Below are positions 49,980 through 61,748 of a DNA stretch of 64,000 bases, piece by piece. Both the position numbers and the translations under genes were made by a program. Source of the DNA: Pseudorasbora parva (Eukaryota; Chordata; Actinopteri; Cypriniformes; Gobionidae). The notes beneath the pieces are model-generated. The model had not been told where the DNA came from. It ran no database searches and saw only the letters and a program-made list of their open reading frames with translations. The DNA lies in assembly GCF_024679245.1 (NCBI RefSeq), contig NC_090182.1, positions 28,591,753 through 28,655,752 of the forward strand, read 5' to 3'. Numbering within the stretch: position 1 is the first letter of the stretch; every line of letters begins with the position of its first letter.

Positions 49980-50218
49980 CAATGAAGTAAGACAGCAGAA
50001 TGGCCAGCAGGGCGGCAGCGGCGATCGCCGACAGGGCAGCACATTTCCAGCTGCAGTACTTGGATGGTTTCTTCAGCTTGAAGGCGCTTCTGGAGAAGGT
50101 GTTTCGGGGTAGGAGCCGCGGTGGGGGCGAATATACTGTGCCGGAGGTCAAAGGGTAACCAGGTGATGAGCTGCTAAAGAGAGGCGTGGTCCCTGAAGAG
50201 GTCTTAAACAGGAAATGC
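49980..50218 (-). CDS. tenm3: tenm3 exon: end of cytoplasmic domain and transmembrane helix
   Basis: This exon encodes 79 full codons plus one leading and one trailing base. Residues 1-56 are the end of the intracellular domain: a Ser/Thr-rich stretch ([17 protein letters not shown]), a proline-rich PPPRLLPR that could be an SH3 ligand, and a basic juxtamembrane segment ([13 protein letters not shown]). Residues 57-79 are the hydrophobic membrane helix ([20 protein letters not shown]). The basic side precedes the helix, as expected for a type II protein with the N-terminus inside. The acceptor is cttcAG at 50219-50220 and the donor G|GTAAAAT begins at 49979. The first base completes an Arg codon begun in an exon outside the window. 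A (TG)n array sits 131 bp upstream and a (CA)n array about 230 bp downstream. Confidence 0.95.
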
Positions 50219-50336
50219 CTGAAGAAAGAGAAAGAGAAATAGTACTTTTAGTATTTCAAGCACACATTGAAAGTCACATCCATCTCTGGTATCAAACCTC
50301 CTCAGCTGCAGCAGTCTCTATTTCTAAGCTTTAAGG

Positions 50337-50436
<100 letters not shown>

Positions 50437-51136
50437 GTGTTGACCGCTGAGTGTCACAAGCACTTGTTGGGGGTGAAGGACAGTGTATGCAGCGCCTCAG
50501 TGTGGAGCAGTGGACATATGGCACACGAACACACGGCACCGCAGGCCTGTCCTGGCCCACCGAGGGACACTTACACAACAAAGTCACTCAATAATTCAAG
50601 AGCCTCCGCTTCTTTCAGGTACAACGACAAACACATACTGTACAGAGACACAATTCACTAAGATCGTACGCAGCGACTCGGTTCTCTGGTGCAGAATCAT
50701 TTCCGTTGAGCTAATGAATAGAAAAATATAGACAAGAGGATATTGCAGTGTTCTTCACAGAGAGATTAATCATTACAGCCTTATAAACGGACTCTTGGCG
50801 CAGACAAACAGGACGTGATTTGTTAATATCCAGCTTTAGCGCTGAGACTAGAGAGAGAGACAGAACGTACTCACTAATAATCAGTGTTAAGCTCAAATGT
50901 GGTCCGTAGACCACAGAGTCATGTAACAACAGCCTGGCAGGATTCCACAGAATGCTTTTCACTTCAGTGTGCAATTTGAAAGATCTAAAAAATGCATCAC
51001 AAATCACTTTTACCCCTGACTAGCTTTAAAAGTGTAATCTCTGTGCTAAACAATTGTTCAACACTCCTGCTATACACCTGCCTTCAATGATTGGACAAAC
51101 AGCTAATTCTGCTCTAAAATTGACATGTACAGAAGT

Positions 51137-51796
51137 TACCGTTCAGGCATAACATTATGGCCACCCTCCTATTGTGTTGTTCCCCTTTTTACTGCCAAAA
51201 CACAACTGCTCTGACCAGCCTGTTCCTCAGGTAAGCAACGCACACACACCTGGCCATCCACGTGATGTAAAAGAAAATGTGATTCCATTAGTCTGTGGTC
51301 TAGTTCTGATACTCATTCGCCCACTGTTGGTGCTTTTCTGGCGGTGAACTATGGTCAGCATGGGCACCCTGACTGGTCTGCGCCTATGCAGCCCTATACG
51401 CAACAAACTGTGAACCATAACTGGAACCAACATTAACCTCTTGAGCAATTTGAGCTACAGTAGCTGGTCTGTTAGCTCACAAGGGCTTCACTCCCCACGT
51501 GCATCACTGAGCCTAAGCCACTGTTCCTTCCTTGGACCACTTTCGATAGATACTGACCACTGCAGACCGGGAACACCCCACAAGAGCTGCAGTTTTGCAC
51601 ATTCTCTGACCCCATTGTCTAGCCACCTCAATTTGGAACTCTGTCAAACTCGTCAAATGCTTCAAACTCATCAACTTTGTGGACAAAATGTCCTCCTGCT
51701 GCCAAATATCACCTCACCCAGGTGCCCTGATGAAGAGATAATCAATGTTATTCACTTCATCTGTCAGTGGTCATAATGTTATGCATGGTCGGTGTA
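51137..51796. mobile_element. Tc1-like element 2 family, internally deleted copy
   Basis: Termini taccgttcaggcataacatt and, in reverse complement, tacaccgaccatgcataaca form TIRs. The interior keeps recognisable antisense transposase pieces (cacctggccatccacgtgat, ctgactggtctgcgcctatg, accactgcagaccgggaaca) but is only 660 bp, so more than half of the element is gone. Confidence 0.85.
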
Positions 51797-53430
51797 TATT
51801 GATACATGATCAATAAATATTTATACATTTTGAAAAATGTTTGGCTACAGGGCAATTTTATTTTTGCAGATAAAAAAAATGCAGCAGTTAGTAGTTTAGT
51901 TGTTGCGGTATGAAAATAAGCAATAGATACAAAATAAAATAATACAAAAAATTGGCATCATCTAATCACCATTATATTATTATATTATATTGTTCTGTAT
52001 GTCTCTCATCTGTGAAACATAAAAAGTAAAGAAAGAGTGTACAGTACACGGTTGACCATAGTGAGCACAGACTCAAGCTCAAAAAGTCAGAAAACATTAT
52101 AAAAGTGATTTGTCTGCTACATTACAGCACCTCTGTGTGAAAAAAAGAAAAGCAAAGTTAACTTTTAAGAAATTACATAACTCAGAAAGTAACTGTCAGA
52201 ACGGTCCCTGGTGTCACACTGGTGTTCTCCAGTCTCTACAGTGCTGCTCTCATTAGCAGTGATACTTACTACATTGTCTTAATGCTACAATAGATTATTG
52301 ATGATACTTGTTCAATTTAGCATTGTACTTAAATAATTTAGCAGTTAATTACTGCTCTGAGCCCCATACTGGTGTTTCCTGCCCTACAAATGAGAACTTT
52401 CGTCTAACACAAAGCCTGGTCCTGCCAGCAGCACAGATGCAGTTTTAAAAAAGATGTAGTGTAAAATGGATTAGCTGCAGTCACATTGCCGTTGTGATTA
52501 GCGTGGGGTCATGGGGTTTGTCGTGTTTTATCAGGTCCCGTTCTCTATTAAGACCGAATCGAAAGGCTGAGAGCTTTCTGCGGTCAGGTATAAGCCTAAA
52601 AGGTTTGTCTTTGGACCAGCCCCCCTACACACTACCCCCCAGACACATCCGTGCCTCATACCTCTAACCTACCAGGGTAACGGCCACAAGCTGCTCACTC
52701 CTGTGATCTTTAATAGCCTCTTTCCACAAGATGCCTTCCAATATCTCTGGACACGTTCCAGCGGTGGATTCCATTTCCAGAGCTGATTTTTGTTCCGTCG
52801 TGCTCCAGCCCTTCCATTACCCCCATCTCTTATCGGCCTATCCCCATACATCCCTCTATCATCCCACACTCACCCATGAATGGACAGACTGAACCCTCCT
52901 GGAATCAGGCCTGATGGGGCTACTGGGGTCAGCGGCTAACTAACCTATCAGCAAGGGATTTTTTAAATGTAACCTCCAGTGCAACTACATCTGTTCTCTT
53001 ACATAGACCAATACTAACAGTATTGTGTCTAAAGCATTCTAAAGTTCTAAATAAAAGTAAAAGTAAGGGTAGTATGTAAATATGATATGTCCAATTCAGT
53101 AAGTCACTTGTTTTGTTAAAAAATAAATCAGGTTGAATATATAATAGTCACTTTTTTGTTCCTGAGCAAATCAGTGTTTTTGGAAAAATCAATTCAGTGA
53201 CTCGTTCATGAAGACTTGTTTCATTCCTAAAAAAAATAATTTAAAAAAATCAGAAACGAATGCATACATGATTCACTGACTCATAAAGACAGTCACTTGT
53301 CACCCCTACTGGTGAAACAATGAAAAATCCCCACAACTACTGCACATAGAAACAACAGAGTGAAACAGTAAAAAAAAAGTCCCAGTGGACATTTCTGACC
53401 CGTCACGGAAACCAGTCACACAAGTCGGCA

Positions 53431-54653
53431 GTACTACTTTTAAAGGGGGGGTGAAACACTCAGTTTCAGTCAGTGTCATGTCAATCTTGAGTACCTATAG
53501 AGTAGCATTGCATCCTGCATATCTCCGAAAAGTCTTTATTTTTTTTATAATTATATAAGAAAGATGCGCTGTTCCGAGTCTTTCCGAAAAAAGCCGAGCG
53601 GGTGGGGGCGTATCGTGTGAGCGGAGCTAAATAACGTGGGCTCGCTGCTGCTATTGTGTTGAGTCGAGTGCGTCGTAAAGCTGTGTCATCCCTAACAGCA
53701 GGAAAAAAACTTTATTCAAAATAAAAATATGTCTTTTAATCAGATACAGCCATACATCTATGATCCGGAATCAGACCCAGAGGCTGCAGTTGAACAGGAG
53801 CAGCAGCAAAAACGACTAGAGCAGGACGTCTCTATGTGGTACAAGTTATACACTAACTATATAATATGCTTAGCGGCTTGTGTTATTTACATATTTATAC
53901 TTGAATTATATCGTCGTATTTTTGTCTTTGAAGGTGTACATGTGGGAAGTGCAGTTGTGCACGTGTGTGTGTGTGTGTTTACGCGTGGTTTGTGTAGACA
54001 ATTGTAACGTTAGTAAGCTGACTGGTTTTGCACGGCAGGCTAGTGTTTACATAGAAAGACACGGAATAGTAGCGCATTTGAATGAAGAAGCGCGCTTATT
54101 TAGTTCAACATATTTCCCCACTCTTTGTGTATTGTTGTTTGGAGTGCTTTTACAATACACAAACATAAAGTTACACATATAGTGGCCAGCTAAACAAATG
54201 TACACGCACTACACATCGCATGCTCCATTGATCAATTAACTATACGTGATCATGTTTGGGCTACTTGATGAGCATAGGCAAAAACACAGACATTTGAAGC
54301 AGTCTCACTCACCGCCTGCGGTTCTAACGTTGGGACCTTTATCGTTGGGACTGCTCCATCCTTCAGCATTAGGCGATCGGGAAAATCCGGCGTCGAGCTG
54401 GGCCTTGTTTATGAAACAGTCGGCACCGAAATGCAGCGAACAGATATAAACATTCGCGCAACTCATTTGCTGATCCGGAAAAGCAAATTACATCCACTGT
54501 TGCCTTAACGCGGGGTTTTTGGGGAATCTGTGCAGGACTGTCTTGGTCTGGCAACCAAAAACACACTTTTTTGGTGACATTGTAATTGTGCACATCACCT
54601 GTGGAGCGCAGCCTACGAGCCAGCGCTTTGATGGGCGTAGCCTGTTACTTTCG

Positions 54654-54684
<31 letters not shown>

Positions 54685-54850
54685 ACGCGCTTCCGGTAGA
54701 ATTGTCCGTAAGGCCCATACAAGGAAATTCCGCCCCCATTAACGTCAAGGGGACGCATGATCGCAAAAAACTTGCAGAAACTTATGACTAACCGGAAGTA
54801 GTATTTTTGACAAAGAAATACTCCCATCAAACGTCCACCTTATTTTTTGA
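53431..54850 (+). mobile_element. DNA transposon fragment with possible captured exon
   Basis: Starts ttaaagggggggtgaaacac, the recognisable left end of a cyprinid DNA element, but no matching right end was found. 54689-54800 contains its own inverted pair (cttccggt / accggaag) and is probably a second element. A short coding-like stretch begins at 53729. Right boundary uncertain. Confidence 0.5.
53729..53839 (+). pseudogene. Possible captured exon (P2X7 C-terminal-like start), hypothetical
   Basis: An ATG opens 37 codons (MSFNQIQPYIYDPESDPEAA, then Gln/Glu-rich, then DVSMW) up to a candidate splice donor ATGTG|GTACAAG. The acidic opening 'PY.YDPESDPE' recalls the start of P2X7 C-terminal-domain-like proteins that are multicopy in fish. 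The diagnostic cysteine cluster would lie in a later exon that I do not see. Low confidence; it may be only a leftover of an autonomous relative. Confidence 0.3.
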
Positions 54851-55476
54851 AACTTTGTCCATGTTTAGTATGGGAAAAAAAGAGTGGCAGGACATGCAAA
54901 TTATTGGAAATGTAGAGGCAAATTGCACATTGCAAACTTCAGAGATGCTACATCCACAAAGAAGACCCCGACAAACATAAAATGTGCCTGAACGACTTAT
55001 TTCATTGGAGGCAACGAAAAAATCTAAGTTTGTCGTTTTGTGTACATTCTAAGACACATTATCTCATGTTTAGTACATGTTTAGACCTTCCTATACCTAC
55101 CTATTGTTATTAACTGTCTTAATTGTAATCGTTAGCATTGTATCACGTGCCAAAACCCCCCATTAATATAATGGGCTTTTAGATGGTAATGTTAGTTTCT
55201 CCTATCCTTTATTATTAATAGTATGCAGTCCGTTTTTCCCCGTTGCATCTGTTGTTGCTATGGAACCATACAGCTTTCCACGGTGTATGGCTTATCTAAA
55301 AGAGATGTAAATGAGCCCTATTGTCACTACCAGCAGGTGAGAACAGGTGAGAACTATACAATCTTTAGAGGCCGTTTTCTCACGTTTAAACTTTTTAAAA
55401 TGCCTACCTTCAAATGACCACAACTTCTCCAAATATTACCAGATTTCCATTTGTTACACATTGTTGGAAAGCTTGG

Positions 55477-55575
55477 AGACTACACTTTCAGAATAACACA
55501 ATATGCCACAGACTACACTTTAAGAATAACACAATATGCCACAGACTACACTTTCAGAATAACACAATATGCCAC
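55477..55575. repeat. 33-bp tandem repeat, 3 copies
   Basis: Unit agactacactttcagaataa followed by cacaatatgccac, three near-identical copies with one mismatch (ttaag for ttcag). Confidence 0.95.
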
Positions 55576-56814
55576 AGAACCCACTTGTGTCCCTACTTTC
55601 CGTGATTGGTCACATTTTTTTCTCTCCGAGTAAGGACACCCTTTTAGTTTTCACACTTAATTTGTCTCATGTCAATATCTTATGTCTGTTTCCCTAAAAA
55701 AAAAAAAAAAAAGCCTCTCCAAGTCCTGACACCATACACATCATTCATGTCTGCATTAGCTCCTCTCTCCACAATACTATAGAAAAAAATAAACTGATGA
55801 AGAAATACAAAAGAAAAAGATAGAGGTCTGTCCTTCACACAAGCCTCTAAGGGAAAGATGGAGAGAATGAGAGCAGGTTGGTAAACGTAATGAATGTTAA
55901 TAAATGATAATAATGCAGCCAGTATAATAAATATAGGCCACTCTGAGGATTCCACATGGCTTTACATAACAAAGCTGTTTTCCCCCAGCTGAGGGTGACA
56001 TCTACACTGCCTTAGGCCTCACTGACTCACACACATGCATGCATAACACATACACACAGAAGTGCACAAACAAATGCAGAATTTGTGTGCATGAAACTGG
56101 AGGCTCAGTCAACTGTGGAAAAAAGCAGAATCTTGCATTTCTTGTTATTCGCACAAACTCTCCGTAACACTCTTTCCTCCCTTCTCGCTTCTCCAATTGA
56201 TGGTGTGATGCCATAGGTGGCACCTCCACCTCTAGCTCCATGATTTATCTGAACCTGCATTCCCTTCCTTCCGTTCTTTCTGTCAGGTGCGACCGTGCAC
56301 AAACTCTAAAGGGAAGCTAGCAGGTTACAGGTAGGCAGTAATCAGGCCTGCAATGAGCAGCAGAGTGACAAGAAGTCAGCAGAAGTGCACGTCTAAAAAT
56401 ATAGCTCCGCTTCCTTCAGGCCGCCTCCGTGTCATTCCTTCACCGTCTGAAGTCGGATGACTCGCAAGGTCAAGTCAGTCACTTAAATGCCAAATCATTT
56501 TTACCCACGCAGAAGGTTGCAGCCACTAATTTGCCAGCTGACAGGGGTGACGGAGGGAAATTAATTAAGGTCATTTTGGAAGCGCGTGCACTCAAGTTGA
56601 AGTGTAACTCATAGCTATTGGCTGAATCTCTATTGAAAGCTCATTTCATCTCAGGACAGTGAGGGGAAGCCGATTGCGGATGGAGTTGCTTAATTGCGGA
56701 ATGAAATTAAAATGCTTGATTTACACAGTGTGCTTAATTGACAGTGATTTATGTTGAGCATTGTTTGGGAGGGAAGCTGGGGGAAGAGTTGAAGCCAACT
56801 GAGATGATGGGAGA

Positions 56815-57594
56815 CGTGAGAGAGAGAGAGAGGGGGGGAGATGGAGGGAGAGAGAGAGAGTGATGAAGCCAGACCAGGAGGTGGACAGGAAATAAAAAAG
56901 AGGCCAGATTGAGCCCAAAAAAGGAGTGCTGACAGGGTGGGGTTGTGCAGAGGACAGTCTGGAGACAATGGCTGTTTTGCACTTTTCAAAGTCCACAGGG
57001 ACTGAAAAACGAGGGACATAATGATTTGAGGAAGGAACATGACTTATTTACTGAGAGACAGGAAGTGAGAGGAGAAAAGAAAGACTGAGAACAACGAGAG
57101 AAGCCAAATGAAGAGAAAAACTGAGGCAAGAAGACAAGGAGGAGAGCTGAAAGTAGGCACGATGAAACAAGATGAGAGTAAATGAGGAAAGGATACTGAT
57201 GATATGAAAGAAGAAGTGATGAAATAAAGAAAGGAGAGGATATAGGGACTTTGGAGATAGGACTAGACAAAACAAAGGCAAAACAAATTAACTAGAGCAG
57301 ATAAGATGAGGAGAAAAGTGAGAGGAGAAGAAAGAAGAGGAGGCAAAATGAAACCTGGTGATATAAGATGGCACGAGGAGAGGAGAACAGAGAAAAAAGG
57401 AGATGAAATATAGAAGAGATGACTCAAGAGGAGAAGAGGAGGTGACATAAGAGGAGACAAGCTGAGAGGAGACAAGCTGAGGCCAGCAGAGAAAAGACTA
57501 GAGAGGAGAGGATCAAGATGAGGTGAGGAGATGAGACAAGAAGAGAAGAACTGAAGAAAGAGGAGGAGATGAGATAAGAGCACAGGAGACAGGA
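56815..57594. repeat. Polypurine tract, left part
   Basis: About 780 bp in which the plus strand is overwhelmingly A and G (gagagagg, agaggagaaaagaaagac, ggagatgagataagag). It continues after the LINE at 58986-59290. Confidence 0.85.
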
Positions 57595-58985
57595 GTCTAA
57601 TCAACTGGACCTAAACCAGTCAGGTTTCAAAAAGGGCCACTCAACTGAGACTGCATTATTGTCAGTAACTGAAGCCCTGTGGATAGCAAAAGCTGCATCC
57701 AAATCATCAGTCCTCATCCTCCTTGATCTGTCTCGTGCCTTTGACTCTGTGAATCATCAGATTCTTCTGTCCACCCTCTCATCACTGGGTATCACAGGGA
57801 TTCCACTATACTGCTTTGAGTCCTGTCTCACAGGTAGGTCTTTCAAGGTTACCTGGAAAGCAGAGGTATCTAAAGCACATCAACTAACCACGAGGGTACC
57901 TCAGGGCTCAGTGATTGGACCTCTCCTCTTCTCTATTTACTCTACATCATTCAGGCACATTGCCTCTCATATCATTGTTATGCTGATGACACACAGCTCT
58001 ACCTCTCATTTCAACCAGATGATCCCACAGTACATGCATGACTGCCAGACGGATATCTCGGCATGGATGAAAAAAACCCATCACCTGCAGCTCAACTTAT
58101 CAAAGACTGAGCTGCTCGTCTTCCCTGCCAATCCGACCCTACAACACGATTTTGCCATCCAGCTAGGTTCATCTTTAATTACCCCTTTAGGATCGGTCAG
58201 AAATCTTGGAGTAATCTTTGATGACCAGCTGTCCTTCAAAGACTACATTTCAAAGACAGCTCGGTCATGCAGGTTTGCATTGCACAACATCAGGAAAATC
58301 AGACCTTTTGGAGCATGCAACACAGCTTCTTGTCCAAGCCCTGGTAATTTCTAGACTTGACTATTGCAATGCGCTTCTGGCTGGACTTCCATCATGTGCC
58401 ATCAAACCGCTGCAAATGATCCAGAACACTGCGTCACGTCTCATATCACACCTCTTTTCATCTCTCTGCATTGGCTACCACTCGCTGCCCGCATCAAATT
58501 CAAAGCTCTGACTCTTGCTTATGGATCCACCACAAGCTCAGTACCCGCATACTTGGACTCGCTCATACAAGTCTACACCCCCACCAGAAGCCTTCGCTCA
58601 GCTAACGAGCGGAGACTTGTGGTACCACCACAGAGAGGCATGAAATCCCTCTCCAGAACTTTTTCATTCACTGTTCCTGGTTGGTGGAACGATCTTCTGT
58701 CCTCCATATGCACGACAGAATCACTCGCTTCATTCAAAAGACAGGTAAAAACTCATCTCTTCCATAAGCACTTAATCTTATCATAAAAAAAACTCTTCCT
58801 CCTCTATTTTTTCTCTTTTCCCTCCCCTTTCTGGTTTTTGCTACTCTGAGTAATATCCAAATCTTTGTATTTAGGGCACTTTTTGCATTTCTTCGCCTCT
58901 TCATGACAGATTGCTTCCTGTACTCATCAGTTGTAAGTCGCTTTTGATAAAAGCATCTGCTAAATGCATACATGTAAATGTAAAT
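57595..58985 (+). pseudogene. L2/CR1-type LINE, 5'-truncated, broken reverse transcriptase
   Basis: The 3' part of a non-LTR retrotransposon. RT landmarks appear in order: ILLDLSRAFDSVNHQ (motif A, first catalytic Asp), VPQGSVIGPLLFSIY (motif B), YADDTQLY at 57979 in a different frame (motif C), LNLSKTELLVFP, RLDYCNALLAGLP, ISLHWLPLAARIKFK and FSFTVPGWWNDL. At least four frameshifts separate them. The tail gtcgcttttgataaaagcat followed by atgtaaatgtaaat is the characteristic hairpin-like 3' end shared with fish SINEs. It begins mid-RT, so most of the element including any endonuclease is missing. Confidence 0.9.
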
Positions 58986-59290
58986 ATGGCAAGAGAAGAA
59001 GAAATAGACCAAATAACTACAGGATGAGGAGAGAAGAGGAGGTAAGAATGAGTCTGGGTGAGGAGAGGGGAAGAGCTGAGAGGAGATGAGGTGAAACGAG
59101 ATGAGGAGAGAGGACAAGACAAGCTGAGAAGAGAAGAGAAGAGAAGAGAAGAGAAGAGAAGAGAAGAGAAGAGAAGAGAAGAGAAGAGAAGAGAAGAGAA
59201 GAGAAGAGAAGAGAAGAGAAGAGAAGAGAAGAGAAGAGAAGAGAAGAGAAGAGAAGAGAAGAGGTCAAAGCGAGACAAAGAAAGGCTGAG
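58986..59290. repeat. Polypurine tract, right part, with (GAGAA)27
   Basis: Purine-rich sequence resuming after the LINE. 59126-59260 is a perfect run of 27 GAGAA units. Confidence 0.95.
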
Positions 59291-61017
59291 ATAAGTTCTG
59301 TAAGTTCTTTGCAGGCACTGATGAAGTCATTGTTGAGGTCATGGTGTGTGTTGTGTGCACGAGGTGATTAATGACCATGTCTCAGTCAGACAGGTGTGTG
59401 TTCTCACTCTATACGCGTGCGCGTGTGTGTGTGTCATTGAGCCCTGTTAAATATGCATTGCTGAAAATGGCCCCTGCCACTCATTAGTTGTGACAGCCCC
59501 AGAAGACCCCTCATCACCAAACATGTAGTTAGTGTCAAACACCAGTGTTTATTTATTCATTTTTAACTTTCCATTTCCAGATCTATCCCTCATTTAACTG
59601 TCTGATCTCACATTCGCTGCCCACACACCTCTGATTGACACCCTCATTATATATATCACTTCTCCACTTTAAATAACCAACATCAGCGCCTATCAAGACA
59701 TGTAAGTGACCGGTCATGAAATACCTCTCTGTGCATGCTGTAATAGGAGTAAAATACATTTTTAACTGCTTTTTCTTTTTTGGAACACCCACATACCAAA
59801 ACACCCAGCAGGAGAACAGACAGTTCACCGAGAGAAGTTTCTCTCTGCCATAAACTACACTTGGCTTTTATAAACTTTTCTTCTTTCCCATTCTCTTCTT
59901 CACCTGCGATCCAACCATGGGCAATGGGTATTCTAAACACCAAAACAAAGGTTTCCAAAAACTTTTCTAATTATGTTTGCTGGGATTGCTGTGCCATATC
60001 CGGAATTTGATCTGCGTGCGGCACGAGCAGAGAGAGGGCCCATAAATCTTCAGCGAGCTGCGGGCACCTGTATTCTGATTGGCTCCCGTTAGGATAACAA
60101 ATTGGCCTCGGAGTGCAGCTGAGAATTTAAATCTGCCCCACACAGATACCTTGGCAACCACTGATGAATTCTGAGAGAGAAAGAGGGGGGTGGAAGAATA
60201 GAGGGAAAGGAAGAATAGAGGTAGAGAAGCAGAGTTTTGCATTGTTCACTTCTCAGCCTGAGCTCAGGAATTCAAACAATTTTCTTTTAGGACAATTTTC
60301 CTGTTTTTAATCTTGCTTAAAAGCTGCAGTTATGGCCTAAAATTGTGCAGCAATTCTCCTTCCCTCTTTTTCTGAATTTGCATGAGCGGAAGAGCAGAAC
60401 TTGCCACATAATGTGCAATAAAGACCAATCACAATTCAGTATGCAAATTATGGCATCATTAACTCTTTCCCCCCCAGCGTTAAAGAAGAAAAAAAAAAGT
60501 TGCCAGCCACTGCCAGGGTTTTTGACCATTTTCACAAAAATGTAATAGCCCATAGAATATGTTGTTTAATAAATACCTGACCATGCAATATATCAAAAGA
60601 AAGAGCTGAACCTCTTCTTAAAAAAAAAAAAAAATGCCTCATGCATTCCTTTTTTATCAACACTTGAATATGGTTAAGTTTCATAAAAAAGCAAAATTTT
60701 GTCATCAAATTATTTTAAAGCATTTATTTGAATTAATATTTTAAAAGGTACTTTTATAAAAAAGATTTACAAAAATCTGAAATATTGAACAAATGTGCTA
60801 CATTTTTGTCACTTTTTAATATACCTTATATGTTGCTACTGCCACATGTATGTTCCGTTTTGGTTTAATTATAGTTTCCTTTTCTCATTTTCCTGGCACC
60901 AGTTTGTTTCTATGATTACTGATTTGAATTACACACCTGTTTCACTTTCTGTTAATTAGCCTCCCATGTGTATTTAAGCCCTCAGTTCATGCAGTTCTTC
61001 GTTTTGTGTTGTCTAAG

Positions 61018-61748
61018 TTAAAGGGATACTTCATCACTTTTTCATATTAAACAATGTTATTCCCTTAACTAAAACGAGTTGATACATACCTTTCTCGTCT
61101 GAGTGCGTGCATTAATATTATATTATTAAACATAAAAGTAGTTGAACAATCAAGTATGGTGACATAAAATAAAACGTGGCGCTTTTCTAAGCGGATTAAA
61201 GAGGAGAACTACAATGTATGGCGGAATAGGACTTCTGGGAGTACTTCCCGGCTGAAACATCCTCCCTCACATCTTTTTCAGCCGGGACTTTTTACTGCGC
61301 TGAGTCGAAGTACTCTCAGAAGTTCTCTCAATCTATTCCACCATACATTGTAGTTCTCCTTTTTAATCCGCTTAGAAAAGTGTCACGTTTTATTTTATGT
61401 CACCATTTACATTTACAATTATGCATTTGGCAGACGCTTTTATCCAAAGCGACTTACATTGCATTGAAAGTACACATTTGACATCACCATACTAGGTCAT
61501 TCAACTGTTTGTGTAACTGTATTTAAATAGGAGAAACGTGGAGGTGTTTGGTTGCTTCTAACTTGATCTCTGTTTGGTACCATAGTCAATGAACTGGACT
61601 TTGTGGGCTAAGCTAAATGCTATCAGACCGTCACCCCGTGTCAGAGAGATTAAGTGCACGCACTCAGACGAAAGAGGTATGTATCAACTTGTTTTAGTTA
61701 AGGGAATAACATACTTTAATAGGAAAAAGCGGAGAAGTATCCCTTTAA
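61018..61748. mobile_element. TTAA-flanked foldback element with nested LINE tail
   Basis: Begins ttaaagggatacttcatcac and ends, in reverse complement, ttaaagggatacttctccgc. The terminal inverted repeats are about 90 bp, including cttaactaaaac and gttgatacatacct. A second inverted pair forms the centre (61158-61270 with 61285-61406, sharing agaactacaatgtatgg). No transposase. Confidence 0.87.
61407..61493 (-). mobile_element. 87-bp LINE/SINE 3'-tail insertion
   Basis: The reverse complement carries gtaagtcgctttggataaaa and gcgtctgccaaatgcataa, matching the 3' end of the LINE at 57595-58985. It is flanked by the 7-bp duplication TCACCAT (61400-61406 and 61494-61500) and interrupts the inverted arm of the host element. 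Confidence 0.85.

Noticed and set aside
57263..57604. Ser/Leu-rich minus-strand frames
   Set aside because: Produced by the polypurine tract; low-complexity composition.
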